A stretch of 64,000 nt of DNA from Schlesneria sp. (GCA_028291515.1 JAQGHU010000048.1:1-64000); one strand, 5' to 3'. Positions 24,584 to 33,912 are shown, counted from the stretch's first letter. Numbers and translations are program-made. Notes: generated by a model not told the origin, from the letters alone.

Positions 24584-27145
24584 ATGGCGGATTCGGCACG
24601 AAACATCAGTGTGATGGCAATCATTCCACGCAATTGGCGATTGCTAACGGTCGCCGGGGTGGCGACCGTCGGACTAGCGTGCGGAATCGGTACGCCCGCG
24701 CTCGCCGAACTCTGGAAGCAATCCCGGTCCGAGAGCAAAACGCTTCCGACCGAGAGCGGCTTTAGCGCCAGTATCCGAAAGTTGAAGGCCGACTCACGCC
24801 GCGCGGCCGAACAAGGCGATCAAGCGAAGGCAATTCAGCTCGCCGAACGAGCCGCGAAGATTTCGGAAGCGGCCGCTCAAGTCGTTGGTCCTACGGGAGA
24901 ATGCTCACCGGAGGAAACAGCCCGGTTTTTGGCCGAGACTCGGGCTCGACGTGGATCTGTCAACGGCATCGCGGCTCAAACCGCCACCAGGCCGCCCGTT
25001 CGTCCGTCATTGCCAACAGCCCAACAGCCCCCTGCTGCCGTGCCTAGAGTTGTTGCGACACCGAAAGCGGTCGCCGCACCACAGGTTGCGAAAGCCCAGA
25101 CGGCACCGCCAGTGAAGCCTTCTCTGCCCCGGACGCCGTCAACGGCGGTGGTGCAGCAGCCGCGAAAGACACCAATTGTTGCCGTGGCCAAAGCGACACC
25201 GTCGGATTCTCGATCGCGATCTGCCGGAATGTCGTTTGCCGCAAAAGAGCCCACGACTTCGCAGGACGTTGCCGTCGGTGATCCAGTGCAACAACGACCT
25301 CAAGCGGCTCGTCAAGTTGCTCAAGCCAAGTCCTCGGAATTCGCTGACGACCTTCTGGTCCAATCGCGATTGGAGGCGGCCGATGGCAACATCGATCGCG
25401 CTCTTCGATTAGCGGATCAGGCGGTCGCTGCAGCGTCGCATGCCTCGTTGTTCGGGGGGGCCAACCCCGGAAATGCCGGCGAAGCCGTCCGATGGCGTGA
25501 ACATTTGTTGGCGCGAAAGCAGGTGGATGGAGTTGCCGTTGCCACCAGCAAGTCGATCGTAGCACCTGCTACGAAGGCTCCGACTGCTGCAATTCAGGTT
25601 GCCGCGGTCAAAGTCGACTGGCAGGCGGATTCGGCTGCTCCCGTCACTCGACTTTCGACGACCAGTGCTGATTGGACAGCGTCTCTGCCTCCTGCACCTT
25701 CGCCACAGGTCCGTCGCGATCACGAGCCGGTCCAATTTCGTCGGAGCACGATTACTCGCCAGGGTGAGTGGGTTGATGCGAGTTCGGCAGAGGCGATGGA
25801 CTCCAATCGATCGCGAGCCGCGAATGATGTCGCGCCAATGGAAGAAAGCCTTGAGCAAGCACCCATCATTGAAACGGTAAGCTCAACTGAGGCTATCGAA
25901 TCTCTGCCCGAATTCGTGATCAATCATTTTTCGGCTCAGCCGTTGCCCGAAGAGGCTTCTGCGGACCAAGCCGCGTCTGCGGTTCCAGTCGTGATGGTGG
26001 ATGAGCAAGTGGCACCGATACCGACAGAAGCTCTCCCCGAAGCATCGCCTCTGGAACGTCCGCCGTTGAAGCTACGCGGCACGATTCAACAGGTTGCCGC
26101 TGAGTTTCCTGCTGAATCGTCTCCCACAAAACAGCCCAATCCAGTGACTGCCGTTCGCGCAGACCGAGTCGTCGCTGCTCCGCCTGCCAAAAAGAAGATT
26201 GAACCAAAGCCGTACGTTGTTCGCCGGGTCCCCGCAGTTCAGGTGGACGCTGCCGCAATCGAGGATGATGGCGCTAGCGAAAATCCCGTTCAACGCTTCC
26301 CCGTTCAACGAGTCCTGCAACTGCGCCAGCGCATCGAATCGGCAACCGCTTTGGATCCGGGTGCGTCGAACCAACCCGTCCCCAAGACACCAGCCGCAAC
26401 AACGCCTGCGAAGTCCGAACAGCAACCTTCGGCATGGAATTCTGCCGATTGGGAAGGGAACATCATCGATCGTCCCGAGCCAGTTCAGAAGGCCTCGGCT
26501 GAAGATCCGCCGGCAAAGCGTCCGGCATTGAAAATACGAGAACGATTGCCAGTCGTCACGGACTCGTCATTTGAATCTGTTGCCAACAGTTCCAACGTTG
26601 CGGGCAAGACTTTACCTTCGGTCCGCCAGAAAGTCGTCGGTCATTCGTCGATGACGCCATGGGTCTCCGCGGGGCAAACGGCCACCGGCAAAGCGGAATC
26701 TTCAAAAACCAGCAAAAGTGACTTTCAGTCAGCGACCGGCGATCAACCTCGCATGACAGTTCCCGGTGCCAGGCAACCTGTGCTGGAAATGCCTGTTTCT
26801 CAAGTTGGATACGAACCATCCGCCGCCACTTCGGGAATTAATGTCGCGTCGATTGGCGACAAGGCCGAGTCCAAACGTGGTGCCGCCGAACAAATGGACA
26901 TTGCACCTCCGCCACCCGTGGTTGAGGAAAAAGATACCTGGTTTGAGGATAGCCTTGTTCGCAAGCGTGCGGTCTCGAGCGCGACCGTCCGATCCAGTTC
27001 GTTCGGCCTTATCGATCGACTGGTGTATGGCCTGAACCTTCCCGCCTCGACGGTGGTCTCTCTCATTGGCGGCGGCGGTCTCTTACTCATCGGAATCGGC
27101 TTAGTTGCCGTACGAGCCGCTCTACGGAAACGACATTCAGCCTGA
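24584..27145 (+). CDS. large Ala/Pro-rich protein with N-terminal signal and C-terminal membrane anchor
   Basis: An 853-aa product of unknown family. An N-terminal hydrophobic stretch (WRLLTVAGVATVGLACGI) is followed by a short helical region with repeated Ala/Glu (KAIQLAERAAKISEAAAQV, a TPR-like element that recurs near residue 265 as RALRLADQAVAAASHA). About 450 residues of low-complexity Ala/Pro/Val/Gln sequence follow. Scattered short repeats of the form LKLRGTIQ, LQLRQRIES and LKIRERLP appear. A C-terminal helix STVVSLIGGGGLLLIGIGLV and a basic tail complete it. The start has an excellent Shine-Dalgarno. It probably sits in the cell envelope; role unknown. Confidence 0.72.
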   Translation: MADSARNISVMAIIPRNWRLLTVAGVATVGLACGIGTPALAELWKQSRSESKTLPTESGFSASIRKLKADSRRAAEQGDQAKAIQLAERAAKISEAAAQVVGPTGECSPEETARFLAETRARRGSVNGIAAQTATRPPVRPSLPTAQQPPAAVPRVVATPKAVAAPQVAKAQTAPPVKPSLPRTPSTAVVQQPRKTPIVAVAKATPSDSRSRSAGMSFAAKEPTTSQDVAVGDPVQQRPQAARQVAQAKSSEFADDLLVQSRLEAADGNIDRALRLADQAVAAASHASLFGGANPGNAGEAVRWREHLLARKQVDGVAVATSKSIVAPATKAPTAAIQVAAVKVDWQADSAAPVTRLSTTSADWTASLPPAPSPQVRRDHEPVQFRRSTITRQGEWVDASSAEAMDSNRSRAANDVAPMEESLEQAPIIETVSSTEAIESLPEFVINHFSAQPLPEEASADQAASAVPVVMVDEQVAPIPTEALPEASPLERPPLKLRGTIQQVAAEFPAESSPTKQPNPVTAVRADRVVAAPPAKKKIEPKPYVVRRVPAVQVDAAAIEDDGASENPVQRFPVQRVLQLRQRIESATALDPGASNQPVPKTPAATTPAKSEQQPSAWNSADWEGNIIDRPEPVQKASAEDPPAKRPALKIRERLPVVTDSSFESVANSSNVAGKTLPSVRQKVVGHSSMTPWVSAGQTATGKAESSKTSKSDFQSATGDQPRMTVPGARQPVLEMPVSQVGYEPSAATSGINVASIGDKAESKRGAAEQMDIAPPPPVVEEKDTWFEDSLVRKRAVSSATVRSSSFGLIDRLVYGLNLPASTVVSLIGGGGLLLIGIGLVAVRAALRKRHSA

Positions 27146-27249
27146 TGGCCCCTTGATCATTCTGGTAGAATCGCGAAGCCAGCGGGCCGATCCGAAGGGG
27201 TTCGGCATCGCTCGTTTTCATCTGCCAAATGACAAATAAAGGGTGAGTT

Positions 27250-28356
27250 ATGCTGATCGGTGTCCCTCGCGAAGTGAAGACCGATGAATATCGAGTCGCG
27301 ATGCTACCTGTCGGAGTCGAAGAACTGACACGAGCCGGCCACAAGGTGCTGGTCGAAACGGGCGCAGGAGTCGGCAGCGGAATCTCGGACGAGATGTACT
27401 CGGCCAACGGCGCGACAATCGTGAACACGTCGAACGAAGTCTGGTCTGCCGCCGACCTGATTGTGAAAGTGAAAGAGCCGCAAGACACCGAATGGCCGCT
27501 GCTTCGTCCCGGCCAACTTGTCTTCACGTACTTCCATTTCGCCGCCAGCGAAGAGCTGACCCGTAGCGTGATGGCGACCGGAGCGACGGCATTGGCCTAT
27601 GAAACTCTGCGTGGTCCCAAAGGTGACCTCCCCTGCCTGACGCCGATGAGCGAAGTGGCAGGCCGCATGAGCATTCAGGAAGGGGCGAAGTATCTGGAGC
27701 GGCCCCAACTGGGACGCGGAATCCTGCTGGCGGGCGTCCCAGGCGTCGCACCGGCTCATATTGCGATCCTTGGTGGAGGAGTCGTCGGCAAGAGTGCCGC
27801 GCGGATTGCGGCTGGTTTCCAGGCAGATGTGGTGCTACTTGATATCAGCGTCGATCGGCTGCGATATCTTGAAGACATCATGCCTCCCAATGTGAACACG
27901 CTCTTCAGCGATCGTCACAACATTCGCGAACAATTGCGATTGGCCGATCTGGTCATTGGCGCGGTCCTGGTCGAAGGGGCACGAGCTCCACGGCTGGTTA
28001 CACGTGAAGACTTGAAGCTGATGAAACCAGGGGCTGTGATCATCGATGTGGCCGTCGATCAGGGAGGTTGCATCGAGACGACCAAGCCGACGACTCACTC
28101 GAACCCCACCTATGTTGTCGACGGGATCGTTCACTACTGCGTGACCAACATGCCGGGGGCAGTCGGTCGCACGAGTACGTATGCTCTGTGCAACGTCACA
28201 CTCCCCTATGTCCTGCGACTTGCCAACCAGGGACTTGCCGGTGCGACGACTGCCGATCCAGGGTTGGCCAATGCTGTGAATCTGCATAAAGGCCGCATCA
28301 CGAACCGTCCCGTGGCGGATACGTTCGGTCTCCCCTTCACTGCTTTCGCGCCGTGA
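27250..28356 (+). CDS. ald: alanine dehydrogenase
   Basis: NAD-dependent interconversion of L-alanine with pyruvate and ammonia. The 368-aa product begins MLIGVPREVKTDEYRVAMLP, has the pyruvate-binding segments VKVKEPQDTEW and VFTYFHFAAS (catalytic Lys and His), and a Rossmann motif ILGGGVVGKSAARIAAG. SGISDEMY and DVAVDQGGCIETTKPTTHS are family signatures. An AGGGTG ribosome site precedes the start. It stands upstream of earP with a 62-nt gap, probably by chance. Confidence 0.97.
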   Translation: MLIGVPREVKTDEYRVAMLPVGVEELTRAGHKVLVETGAGVGSGISDEMYSANGATIVNTSNEVWSAADLIVKVKEPQDTEWPLLRPGQLVFTYFHFAASEELTRSVMATGATALAYETLRGPKGDLPCLTPMSEVAGRMSIQEGAKYLERPQLGRGILLAGVPGVAPAHIAILGGGVVGKSAARIAAGFQADVVLLDISVDRLRYLEDIMPPNVNTLFSDRHNIREQLRLADLVIGAVLVEGARAPRLVTREDLKLMKPGAVIIDVAVDQGGCIETTKPTTHSNPTYVVDGIVHYCVTNMPGAVGRTSTYALCNVTLPYVLRLANQGLAGATTADPGLANAVNLHKGRITNRPVADTFGLPFTAFAP

Positions 28357-28418
28357 GTTGAAGCGGATGTTGAGTCGTGTCCCTTAATGCCGCAGTTCAT
28401 GGAGCCAGCAGAGAGAAC

Positions 28419-29549
28419 ATGCGGCGTTGGGATCTTTTTTGCCGAGTTGTCGACAACTACGGAGATATCGGTATCTGCTGGCGGTTAGCCCGGCAACTGG
28501 CTGATCATGACGGTGAAGGCGAGATCCACGTCCGACTGTGGGTGGATGATCTGGAGAGCTTTGCCAAGCTTTGCCCCGCGATCGCGCCTCGATCGCCTGT
28601 GCAAGCCGTCGGTTCGGTTGAGGTTTGCCATTGGTCCACTAACTTCCCCAGTGTGGACCCTGCTGACGTGGTCATTGAAGCATTCGCGTGCGAGCTTCCG
28701 CTTACCTACATCGCTGCGATGGCTCGAAGACCGACACCACCCGTCTGGATCAATCTGGAATATCTGAGCGCCGAAGACTGGGTCGAAGACTGCCACTTGT
28801 TGCCTTCCCCTCATCCAACTTCTCCGTTGAAGAAGTATTTCTTCTTTCCCGGATTCACGTCGCGAACGGGCGGCTTGCTGCGTGAACGCGACCTGATGAG
28901 CACGCGAGTTGCATTCGATGCCGCTGCGGAAGCAGTGTTCTGGCAGAGCATTGGAATTCCTCCTCGAGGGAACGAAGATCTGCGAGTTTCGCTGTTTTGC
29001 TATGAGAATTCGGCCGTCCCTGAGTTTCTGCAGAGCTGTGTCGAGGGGCCGACTCCAATTCGCGTCCTGACAGCGCCTGGTGCCGCAACCGAACAGGTAT
29101 CGCGATGGTTGGGACGAGGATTGGTGACTGGTGAATTGGTTCGGGTCGGAGCTCTAGCTGTTCACGCGATTCCCTTCCTCTCACAAGACGATTACGACTG
29201 GTTACTCTGGTCGTGTGATGTCAATTTTGTCCGCGGTGAGGACTCGTTTGTCCGGGCTCAATGGGCGCAGCGACCATTCGTCTGGCAGATCTATCCGCAG
29301 GACAAAGACGCTCACTTCGTCAAACTGGGGGCCTTTCTCAGCCGGTTCCTCCATGGGGTTAGCGAACCAACAGTGATTTCGGACTGTTGGCAGGCCTGGA
29401 ACGGTCGTGGCCGAATCTCTTTTGCATGGCCGAATTACGTTGCAAACCTCGCTGAGATTCGGCGATACGGCGAAGTCTGGGCCTGTCAGCTTGACCACGC
29501 CGAAGATCTTGCCAACAATCTGATTCGCTTCGTACGTGAACAAGTCTGA
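28419..29549 (+). CDS. earP: EF-P arginine rhamnosyltransferase
   Basis: EarP transfers rhamnose from dTDP-rhamnose to an arginine at the tip of elongation factor P. The 376-aa GT-B protein begins with RRWDLFCRVVDNYGDIGICW, the EarP signature, and has VIEAFACELP, WINLEYLSAEDWVEDCH and YFFFPGFTSRTGGLLRE. The C-terminal half contains DVNFVRGEDSFVRAQWAQRP. ATG 28419 replaces the upstream frame start at 28377, giving the standard N-terminus. It lies directly upstream of efp, whose loop has arginine at the modified position. The family is best known from beta/gamma-proteobacteria. Confidence 0.95.
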   Translation: MRRWDLFCRVVDNYGDIGICWRLARQLADHDGEGEIHVRLWVDDLESFAKLCPAIAPRSPVQAVGSVEVCHWSTNFPSVDPADVVIEAFACELPLTYIAAMARRPTPPVWINLEYLSAEDWVEDCHLLPSPHPTSPLKKYFFFPGFTSRTGGLLRERDLMSTRVAFDAAAEAVFWQSIGIPPRGNEDLRVSLFCYENSAVPEFLQSCVEGPTPIRVLTAPGAATEQVSRWLGRGLVTGELVRVGALAVHAIPFLSQDDYDWLLWSCDVNFVRGEDSFVRAQWAQRPFVWQIYPQDKDAHFVKLGAFLSRFLHGVSEPTVISDCWQAWNGRGRISFAWPNYVANLAEIRRYGEVWACQLDHAEDLANNLIRFVREQV

Positions 29550-29633
29550 AAATCCGTGCGCCGCGGCGTGTCATTGGCCATGGTTGGCCCAGGCGCAGTC
29601 TTTTTGTTTAGTCGTCAACTTGGGAAATGTGTC

Positions 29634-30206
29634 ATGAGTGTCAAGCTTGCGGGCGAGCTTCAGTCGGGTAACGTGATCATCGTCGAGAACAACCCCGTCG
29701 TGGTGTTGAAAGCCCAATACAACAAGTCCGGCCGCAACTCGGCGGTGGTGAAGGTTCGCATGAAGAACCTGATGACCGAGCGAATTTCGGAAGCGATCTA
29801 TAAGGCTGACGAAAAGCTCGAAGGGGTAATGCTGGAACGCAAGGACTGCACCTATTCTTACTACGCGGCCCCGATGCAGGTCTTCGTCGATTCGGAGTTC
29901 AATCCCTACGAAATCCACGAAGAGACCCTCGCGGACATCACCAAGTACTTGATTCCAGACATGACGGACGTTTGCGAAGTGACCTTCTACGAAGGCCGCC
30001 CCATTTCTGTCTTGTTGCCAAAGACCATTATTCGCGAAGTCGAATACACCGAACCCGTCGTTCGCGGCGATACCTCAGGCAAGATCACGAAGACCGCTGT
30101 CCTGAAGCATACGAAGCACGAACTGCAGGTCTCGGGATTCGTCGAAATCGGCGATAAAATCGAAATCGACACGGAAACCGGTGACTTCAAGAAGCGAATC
30201 GCCTGA
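29634..30206 (+). CDS. efp: elongation factor P, arginine (EarP) type
   Basis: Relieves ribosome stalling at polyproline. The 190-aa product has the three-domain EF-P length, with domain I loop YNKSGRNSAVVKVRMKNL. Arg34 replaces the Lys that EpmA modifies in E. coli, in agreement with the neighbouring earP. C-terminal residues ETGDFKKRIA follow the OB domain. ATG 29634 (MSVKLAGEL) is chosen over an upstream in-frame start. It is 84 nt after earP and is followed by a strong terminator. Confidence 0.96.
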   Translation: MSVKLAGELQSGNVIIVENNPVVVLKAQYNKSGRNSAVVKVRMKNLMTERISEAIYKADEKLEGVMLERKDCTYSYYAAPMQVFVDSEFNPYEIHEETLADITKYLIPDMTDVCEVTFYEGRPISVLLPKTIIREVEYTEPVVRGDTSGKITKTAVLKHTKHELQVSGFVEIGDKIEIDTETGDFKKRIA

Positions 30207-30232
30207 TTCGTTTCAATCAATAGTTCAGCACT

Positions 30233-30262
30233 GGCCCCCTACTTTGGGGGCCTCTCTTTTTT
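30233..30262 (+). terminator. Rho-independent terminator of efp
   Basis: A seven-pair GC stem GGCCCCC (30233-30239) with GGGGGCC (30246-30252) is followed by TCTCTTTTTTC, 27 nt after the efp stop. Confidence 0.93.
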
Positions 30263-30380
30263 CATCGATTGCCAGATCGTTTTCAGCAAGAACAGGAAGC
30301 CTCTCGGGAAGAGCAGTCCGATCACGCCGATCGGGATCAACTCGAACAGGAGTTCGTATGCCCCCCTTTCGTGACTCGCC

Positions 30381-30605
30381 TCATTCTCTGCCTAAAAAGA
30401 CAGCGATTACAGGATTGTCAGTGATCTTAGGGAGCATATCTGAAAGCTTTTCATGTTGCGAAGGACTCAGCAGCCCCCATTCAATCAGTGCAGCCAAGTA
30501 TCCATACCACACCAGCGCGTCACGTTCGGGTAGGGCACCATTGAAATAATTGATTTCATCTTGGATGCGATTAGTCAGTTGTACGATATCAGGGCGATCC
30601 GACAT
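30381..30605 (-). CDS. small acidic hypothetical protein
   Basis: A 74-aa soluble helical protein (MSDRPDIVQLTNRIQDEI, then YLAALIEWGLLSPSQHEKL), ending in DNPVIAVFLGRE. I do not recognise it. It is the last gene of a five-gene minus-strand set that contains a MoxR ATPase. Size and acidity recall immunity or small adaptor proteins, but that is only an impression. Confidence 0.45.
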   Translation of the reverse strand: MSDRPDIVQLTNRIQDEINYFNGALPERDALVWYGYLAALIEWGLLSPSQHEKLSDMLPKITDNPVIAVFLGRE

Positions 30606-30697
30606 GTTTACTCTGTCCTAGGTACTGTAATGTCGAAACCAGGCCTTCAGCCGGATTAAGAGCCAGCAACGCAGTCATCTGCAGATTCATTGTCAAA

Positions 30698-31498
30698 TCA
30701 AGGCTCGGCATTTGAGTTCTCGTGAGAGGCATGATCAGTCATCCTGACCGCCGATCGTGTGGCCCGAACAAAGGCCTGATCGGGGATCGATTCAAAGCTG
30801 CCGTCCTCGCAAAATAGGGTGATTGTTCCTTCGGCAACCTTCAGCACCGAGCGAATCGATTTCGCATCGAGTTCCGGATCGGACTTCCAGCCGGCTGGAA
30901 TCGCGACTCCTGCCGACTCGACGAAACGTTGGCCGGGAATTGCTGGAACCGGCACGCCGCGAACCAACGCTTCCGACTCTGACGCCGCGAAGCTGAGTTG
31001 ATTCAGTCGGATTTGTGCGGCTGTGGTGGCGTAGTCTCGCCAGGCAGTCCAAGTGGTTCGCAGCAAGTTCGCTTCGGCTGGAACACTTGATCGCACCAGT
31101 TTAAAAGGAATGCTGGCATCGACGCGCGGCGCGAATGCCGCGGTGGGAAGTGATACCGCAAGCCAGTTCGTGATCGGCTGCCACGTACCCACCGGCAGGT
31201 TCGCGCGCGGGATGGTCTCGCCCCAGCGAGCCAACTGGTCGCCCGACAGAACTAAATATCGCTCGGCCTCGGGCAGCGATCGCAGCAAGTTGGAAGTTTG
31301 CTCGTCAAGTTCGCTTCCTCGCAGCCAGATGACGTCGGCTTCGATCAGGACTTCAACCGCCGAAACCAGCCGCAAGTGCCCCAAGGCATCCTGCGTTTGG
31401 TCATCAATGTCGAGCGAAGTTGAAGGCAAACGAATCGCCCAAGTCCCGCCTGGCGATTCCGCTTCACTCCTGGTTGATTTGCCCGTCGGCATTCGCAT
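30698..31498 (-). CDS. bpX2-like component of a MoxR ternary system
   Basis: A 266-aa protein. The pattern VIWLRGSELDEQTSNLLRSL, LPVGTWQPITNWLAV and EALVRGVPVPAIPGQRFVE fits the bpX2 domain, named for the MoxR-vWA-beta-propeller ternary system. Its function is unknown; such systems are thought to be chaperone-like assemblies. I start it at ATG 31498, 20 nt after the MoxR gene; the frame upstream overlaps MoxR. The family call is from memory of the motif layout and should be treated as likely, not certain. Confidence 0.62.
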   Translation of the reverse strand: MRMPTGKSTRSEAESPGGTWAIRLPSTSLDIDDQTQDALGHLRLVSAVEVLIEADVIWLRGSELDEQTSNLLRSLPEAERYLVLSGDQLARWGETIPRANLPVGTWQPITNWLAVSLPTAAFAPRVDASIPFKLVRSSVPAEANLLRTTWTAWRDYATTAAQIRLNQLSFAASESEALVRGVPVPAIPGQRFVESAGVAIPAGWKSDPELDAKSIRSVLKVAEGTITLFCEDGSFESIPDQAFVRATRSAVRMTDHASHENSNAEP

Positions 31499-31518
31499 CT
31501 CCAGCCCAAGGCCCGTTC

Positions 31519-32751
31519 TCAAGTGACCTCGGCGACATCGAAGCGCGGCCAGATTACCTGAATTTCGCTCCGCAGGTATTCGCGCTGATGAGCGTTCGTG
31601 ACCCATTCGCAGCGTGATGCCAGCAACCCCAGTTCGTCGCGAAGTTGTGATCGCTCGGCGGAGGGCAACTCGGCGTCATCCAGTCGAGTCACGATGTGTC
31701 GCAGTTCGGTTCCCAGCACTTCAGGGTCGGGAGCGTCCGTCTGTCGGGCTCGCGGGTGGCTGCCCGATTGCTCCGCACCCCCGGCGGCAGCGATGGCACC
31801 GTCGACCAGTGCTGCGATCACTTCCTGCTGCTCATCGGTGTCCCAGATATGCCGCAGCACCCACAGGTCTGAGGGGATCGCTTGATGCCGGCCGCACATC
31901 AAGGCACTGGCTGCGGTCATCCGTTGCAGCTTCACTGCGCGACGATCCGAGATCTTGATCCCAGCCAGTCGTAAGCGCCCCACCAAATCAATGTAGGACG
32001 GAAGGATTGGCGTCAGATCCACTTCGCGAAGTTGGCCTTGCAGTTCGCGGATTCGATCGACGTGCAGTTGCGACGAACGAGTCGTCCCGGCCAGTTCTCG
32101 CTGCCAGCCGGCACGCAGCACTCGACCCAGATGTTCGGTCGGGACATTGTCGCAGCGGACTCGCAGCAGGAATCGGTCGAACAATGCCCCCAAGGCTTCG
32201 TCTTGAGGGAGGCTGTTGCTGGCTCCGACGACCATCAGTGTGGGAAGCCTAAACGTCTCGCGACCTCGTCGAAAGACTCGTTCATTCAAGACCATGAGTA
32301 AGCTGTTCAGGATCGCGCTGTTGGCGTTCAGCAGTTCGTCCAGAAACACGAAGTCGGCTAGCGGGAGCATGCCTTCGGTGTTGGTAACGAGTTCCCCTTC
32401 ACGGAGTCGCCGGATGTCGAACGGACCAAACAGCTCGTTCGGTTCAGTGAAACGAGTCAGCAGGTAGTCGAACATCTGCCCTTCCAGCCGCAGCGCCAAC
32501 TCCTGAACGAGGGCACTTTTGGCGGTGCCGGGTGGGCCGAGGATAAAGAGGTTCTCACCACCCACGAGGCAAATGGCCAGCAGATCGATGACCTCATCCT
32601 TGCCGACGAACATCTCTTTCATCGGGGCAAAAACTTCACGAGTCAGCCGCTGCCCTAAATCTTCCGTGACAAGGCCCACTTCGGCCGATCCGTTGAGCTC
32701 GCCGTTTGCCGTTTCGTCGCCAGAGAGATCCATTCGAAGTCGCTCTTCCAT
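31519..32751 (-). CDS. MoxR-family AAA+ ATPase
   Basis: A 410-aa ATPase with Walker A GPPGTAKS (72-79), Walker B FVFLDE (134-139), an LLNANSAILNSLLMVLNER sensor region and NVPTEHLGRVL downstream. MoxR proteins act as chaperones for metal-cofactor or complex assembly, usually with a vWA-domain partner. Here the flanking genes are bpX-type proteins and no vWA gene is found nearby. The C-terminal 120 residues beyond the AAA+ lid are helical, typical of the RavA/ternary subgroup. Confidence 0.92.
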   Translation of the reverse strand: MEERLRMDLSGDETANGELNGSAEVGLVTEDLGQRLTREVFAPMKEMFVGKDEVIDLLAICLVGGENLFILGPPGTAKSALVQELALRLEGQMFDYLLTRFTEPNELFGPFDIRRLREGELVTNTEGMLPLADFVFLDELLNANSAILNSLLMVLNERVFRRGRETFRLPTLMVVGASNSLPQDEALGALFDRFLLRVRCDNVPTEHLGRVLRAGWQRELAGTTRSSQLHVDRIRELQGQLREVDLTPILPSYIDLVGRLRLAGIKISDRRAVKLQRMTAASALMCGRHQAIPSDLWVLRHIWDTDEQQEVIAALVDGAIAAAGGAEQSGSHPRARQTDAPDPEVLGTELRHIVTRLDDAELPSAERSQLRDELGLLASRCEWVTNAHQREYLRSEIQVIWPRFDVAEVT

Positions 32752-32801
32752 CGAGGGAACTGATATCGCATTAGTTCAGACAAGAAGTCTCTGCAAAGGT
32801 T

Positions 32802-33449
32802 CTACTTCGCCGACAGAACTGCCGCCAGTTTCGCTACCAGGTGCGACTGCCCCCCTACGGCAATACGCACTGCTTCCAAAGTTCGCGAGTCGGCCAATCG
32901 AGACGCGTCCTGCTCGGCCAGGATGCGGTCCACATACAGATGTCGTAGGCATGGATCGTCGAGCCATTCCAGTGATCCGGTGACGCTGACATCCGCAACC
33001 CCCACCGAAGACAGCGGCCATTGGTTCGCCCAGTCCTTCAAGATCGCGACGAGCGGATCCTGTGGCGAGGCCGCTCGGGCTAACCGCAGCAGATCCGGCA
33101 GGAATCGATAAGTGAGATCCACCGAGTAGACCACCGAGGCGGAGATAGTTTCCGCGAAGGATCCCGTCAGTGCGGCTTGCAGTTGTTCAGGTTCGGCTTC
33201 GCGATAGGTCAGCAAGCTGGCAGCGCGTCTTACTTGGATTGCTCCCCACAATAGCGCCGCGCGGCTTAGTTCCGGCGGTTTGTGAGCCAACTCCAAGCGG
33301 TATTCGCGGTCAAAATCCGACAGCAGCTTGAATGACTCATTGAGCTCTTGGGGGGACTCGGTGAGCAGTCGGCCATCGGACTTGAAGACCGACTCCACGC
33401 GAACGCGGCCTTCACCCAGCAGCGAATGTAAGAAACTCGGCAAACTCAT
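32802..33449 (-). CDS. helical protein of the MoxR cluster, possibly bpX4-like
   Basis: A 215-aa protein beginning MSLPSFLHSLLGEGRVRVES, a start like that of bpX4-type ternary-system proteins. The rest is largely helical (SRAALLWGAIQVRRAASLLT, LPDLLRLARAASPQDPL). A short C-terminal region (LRHLYVDRILAEQDASRLAD) could contact the ATPase. The start is moved from 33506 to ATG 33449. The MoxR gene follows after 50 nt, so co-transcription is likely. The bpX4 name is tentative. Confidence 0.55.
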   Translation of the reverse strand: MSLPSFLHSLLGEGRVRVESVFKSDGRLLTESPQELNESFKLLSDFDREYRLELAHKPPELSRAALLWGAIQVRRAASLLTYREAEPEQLQAALTGSFAETISASVVYSVDLTYRFLPDLLRLARAASPQDPLVAILKDWANQWPLSSVGVADVSVTGSLEWLDDPCLRHLYVDRILAEQDASRLADSRTLEAVRIAVGGQSHLVAKLAAVLSAK

Positions 33450-33522
33450 AGGGACCTGCAGACTTCTTTCGCCATGGGTGGGATGACGTAAATCGAATGG
33501 GCACAACCCCGATGTCCTGCCG

Positions 33523-33912
33523 CTATTCTTCCAGATAGTCGGTGGCCGCTTCTACTATCTCCGGGTTATCGGAGAGAGTGCCCAACTTGGCGAACTGGTC
33601 GACCAAGTCCGGATACTTTGGCGATAGGGCCTCTAATAATCTGCGATAGTCCCACTCGTCGTTCATATCAATCATTTGAGGCACCGCGTCACTGATATTT
33701 TCACGTACCCAATCAGGCGACAATAGGTTGAAATATCTCCGCCCTGCCAAGAGCGCCAGTTCAGATGTTGCTGTCGCGTATCTCAAGATTTCTTGAAAAA
33801 TGGCGTACACCGATTCCTTCTTCAATTCGTGGACATCTTCAAGGTGATCGGCCGCGCCCGGGTGAACATTGTTGATGAACTTGGTGATTGATTCGAAATG
33901 TGCGTTGCTCAC
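33523..33912 (-). CDS. acidic hypothetical protein at head of MoxR cluster
   Basis: A 129-aa soluble acidic protein with no recognised family. It is helical throughout, with DEWDYRRLLEALSPKYPDLV near residue 85 and an acidic C-terminus (EAATDYLEE). It is the first gene of the minus-strand set. The last 25 residues (LSDNPEIVEAATDYLEE) share a loose DNPxI element with the small protein at 30381 (DNPVIAVFL). This could be chance. Confidence 0.5.
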   Translation of the reverse strand: MSNAHFESITKFINNVHPGAADHLEDVHELKKESVYAIFQEILRYATATSELALLAGRRYFNLLSPDWVRENISDAVPQMIDMNDEWDYRRLLEALSPKYPDLVDQFAKLGTLSDNPEIVEAATDYLEE

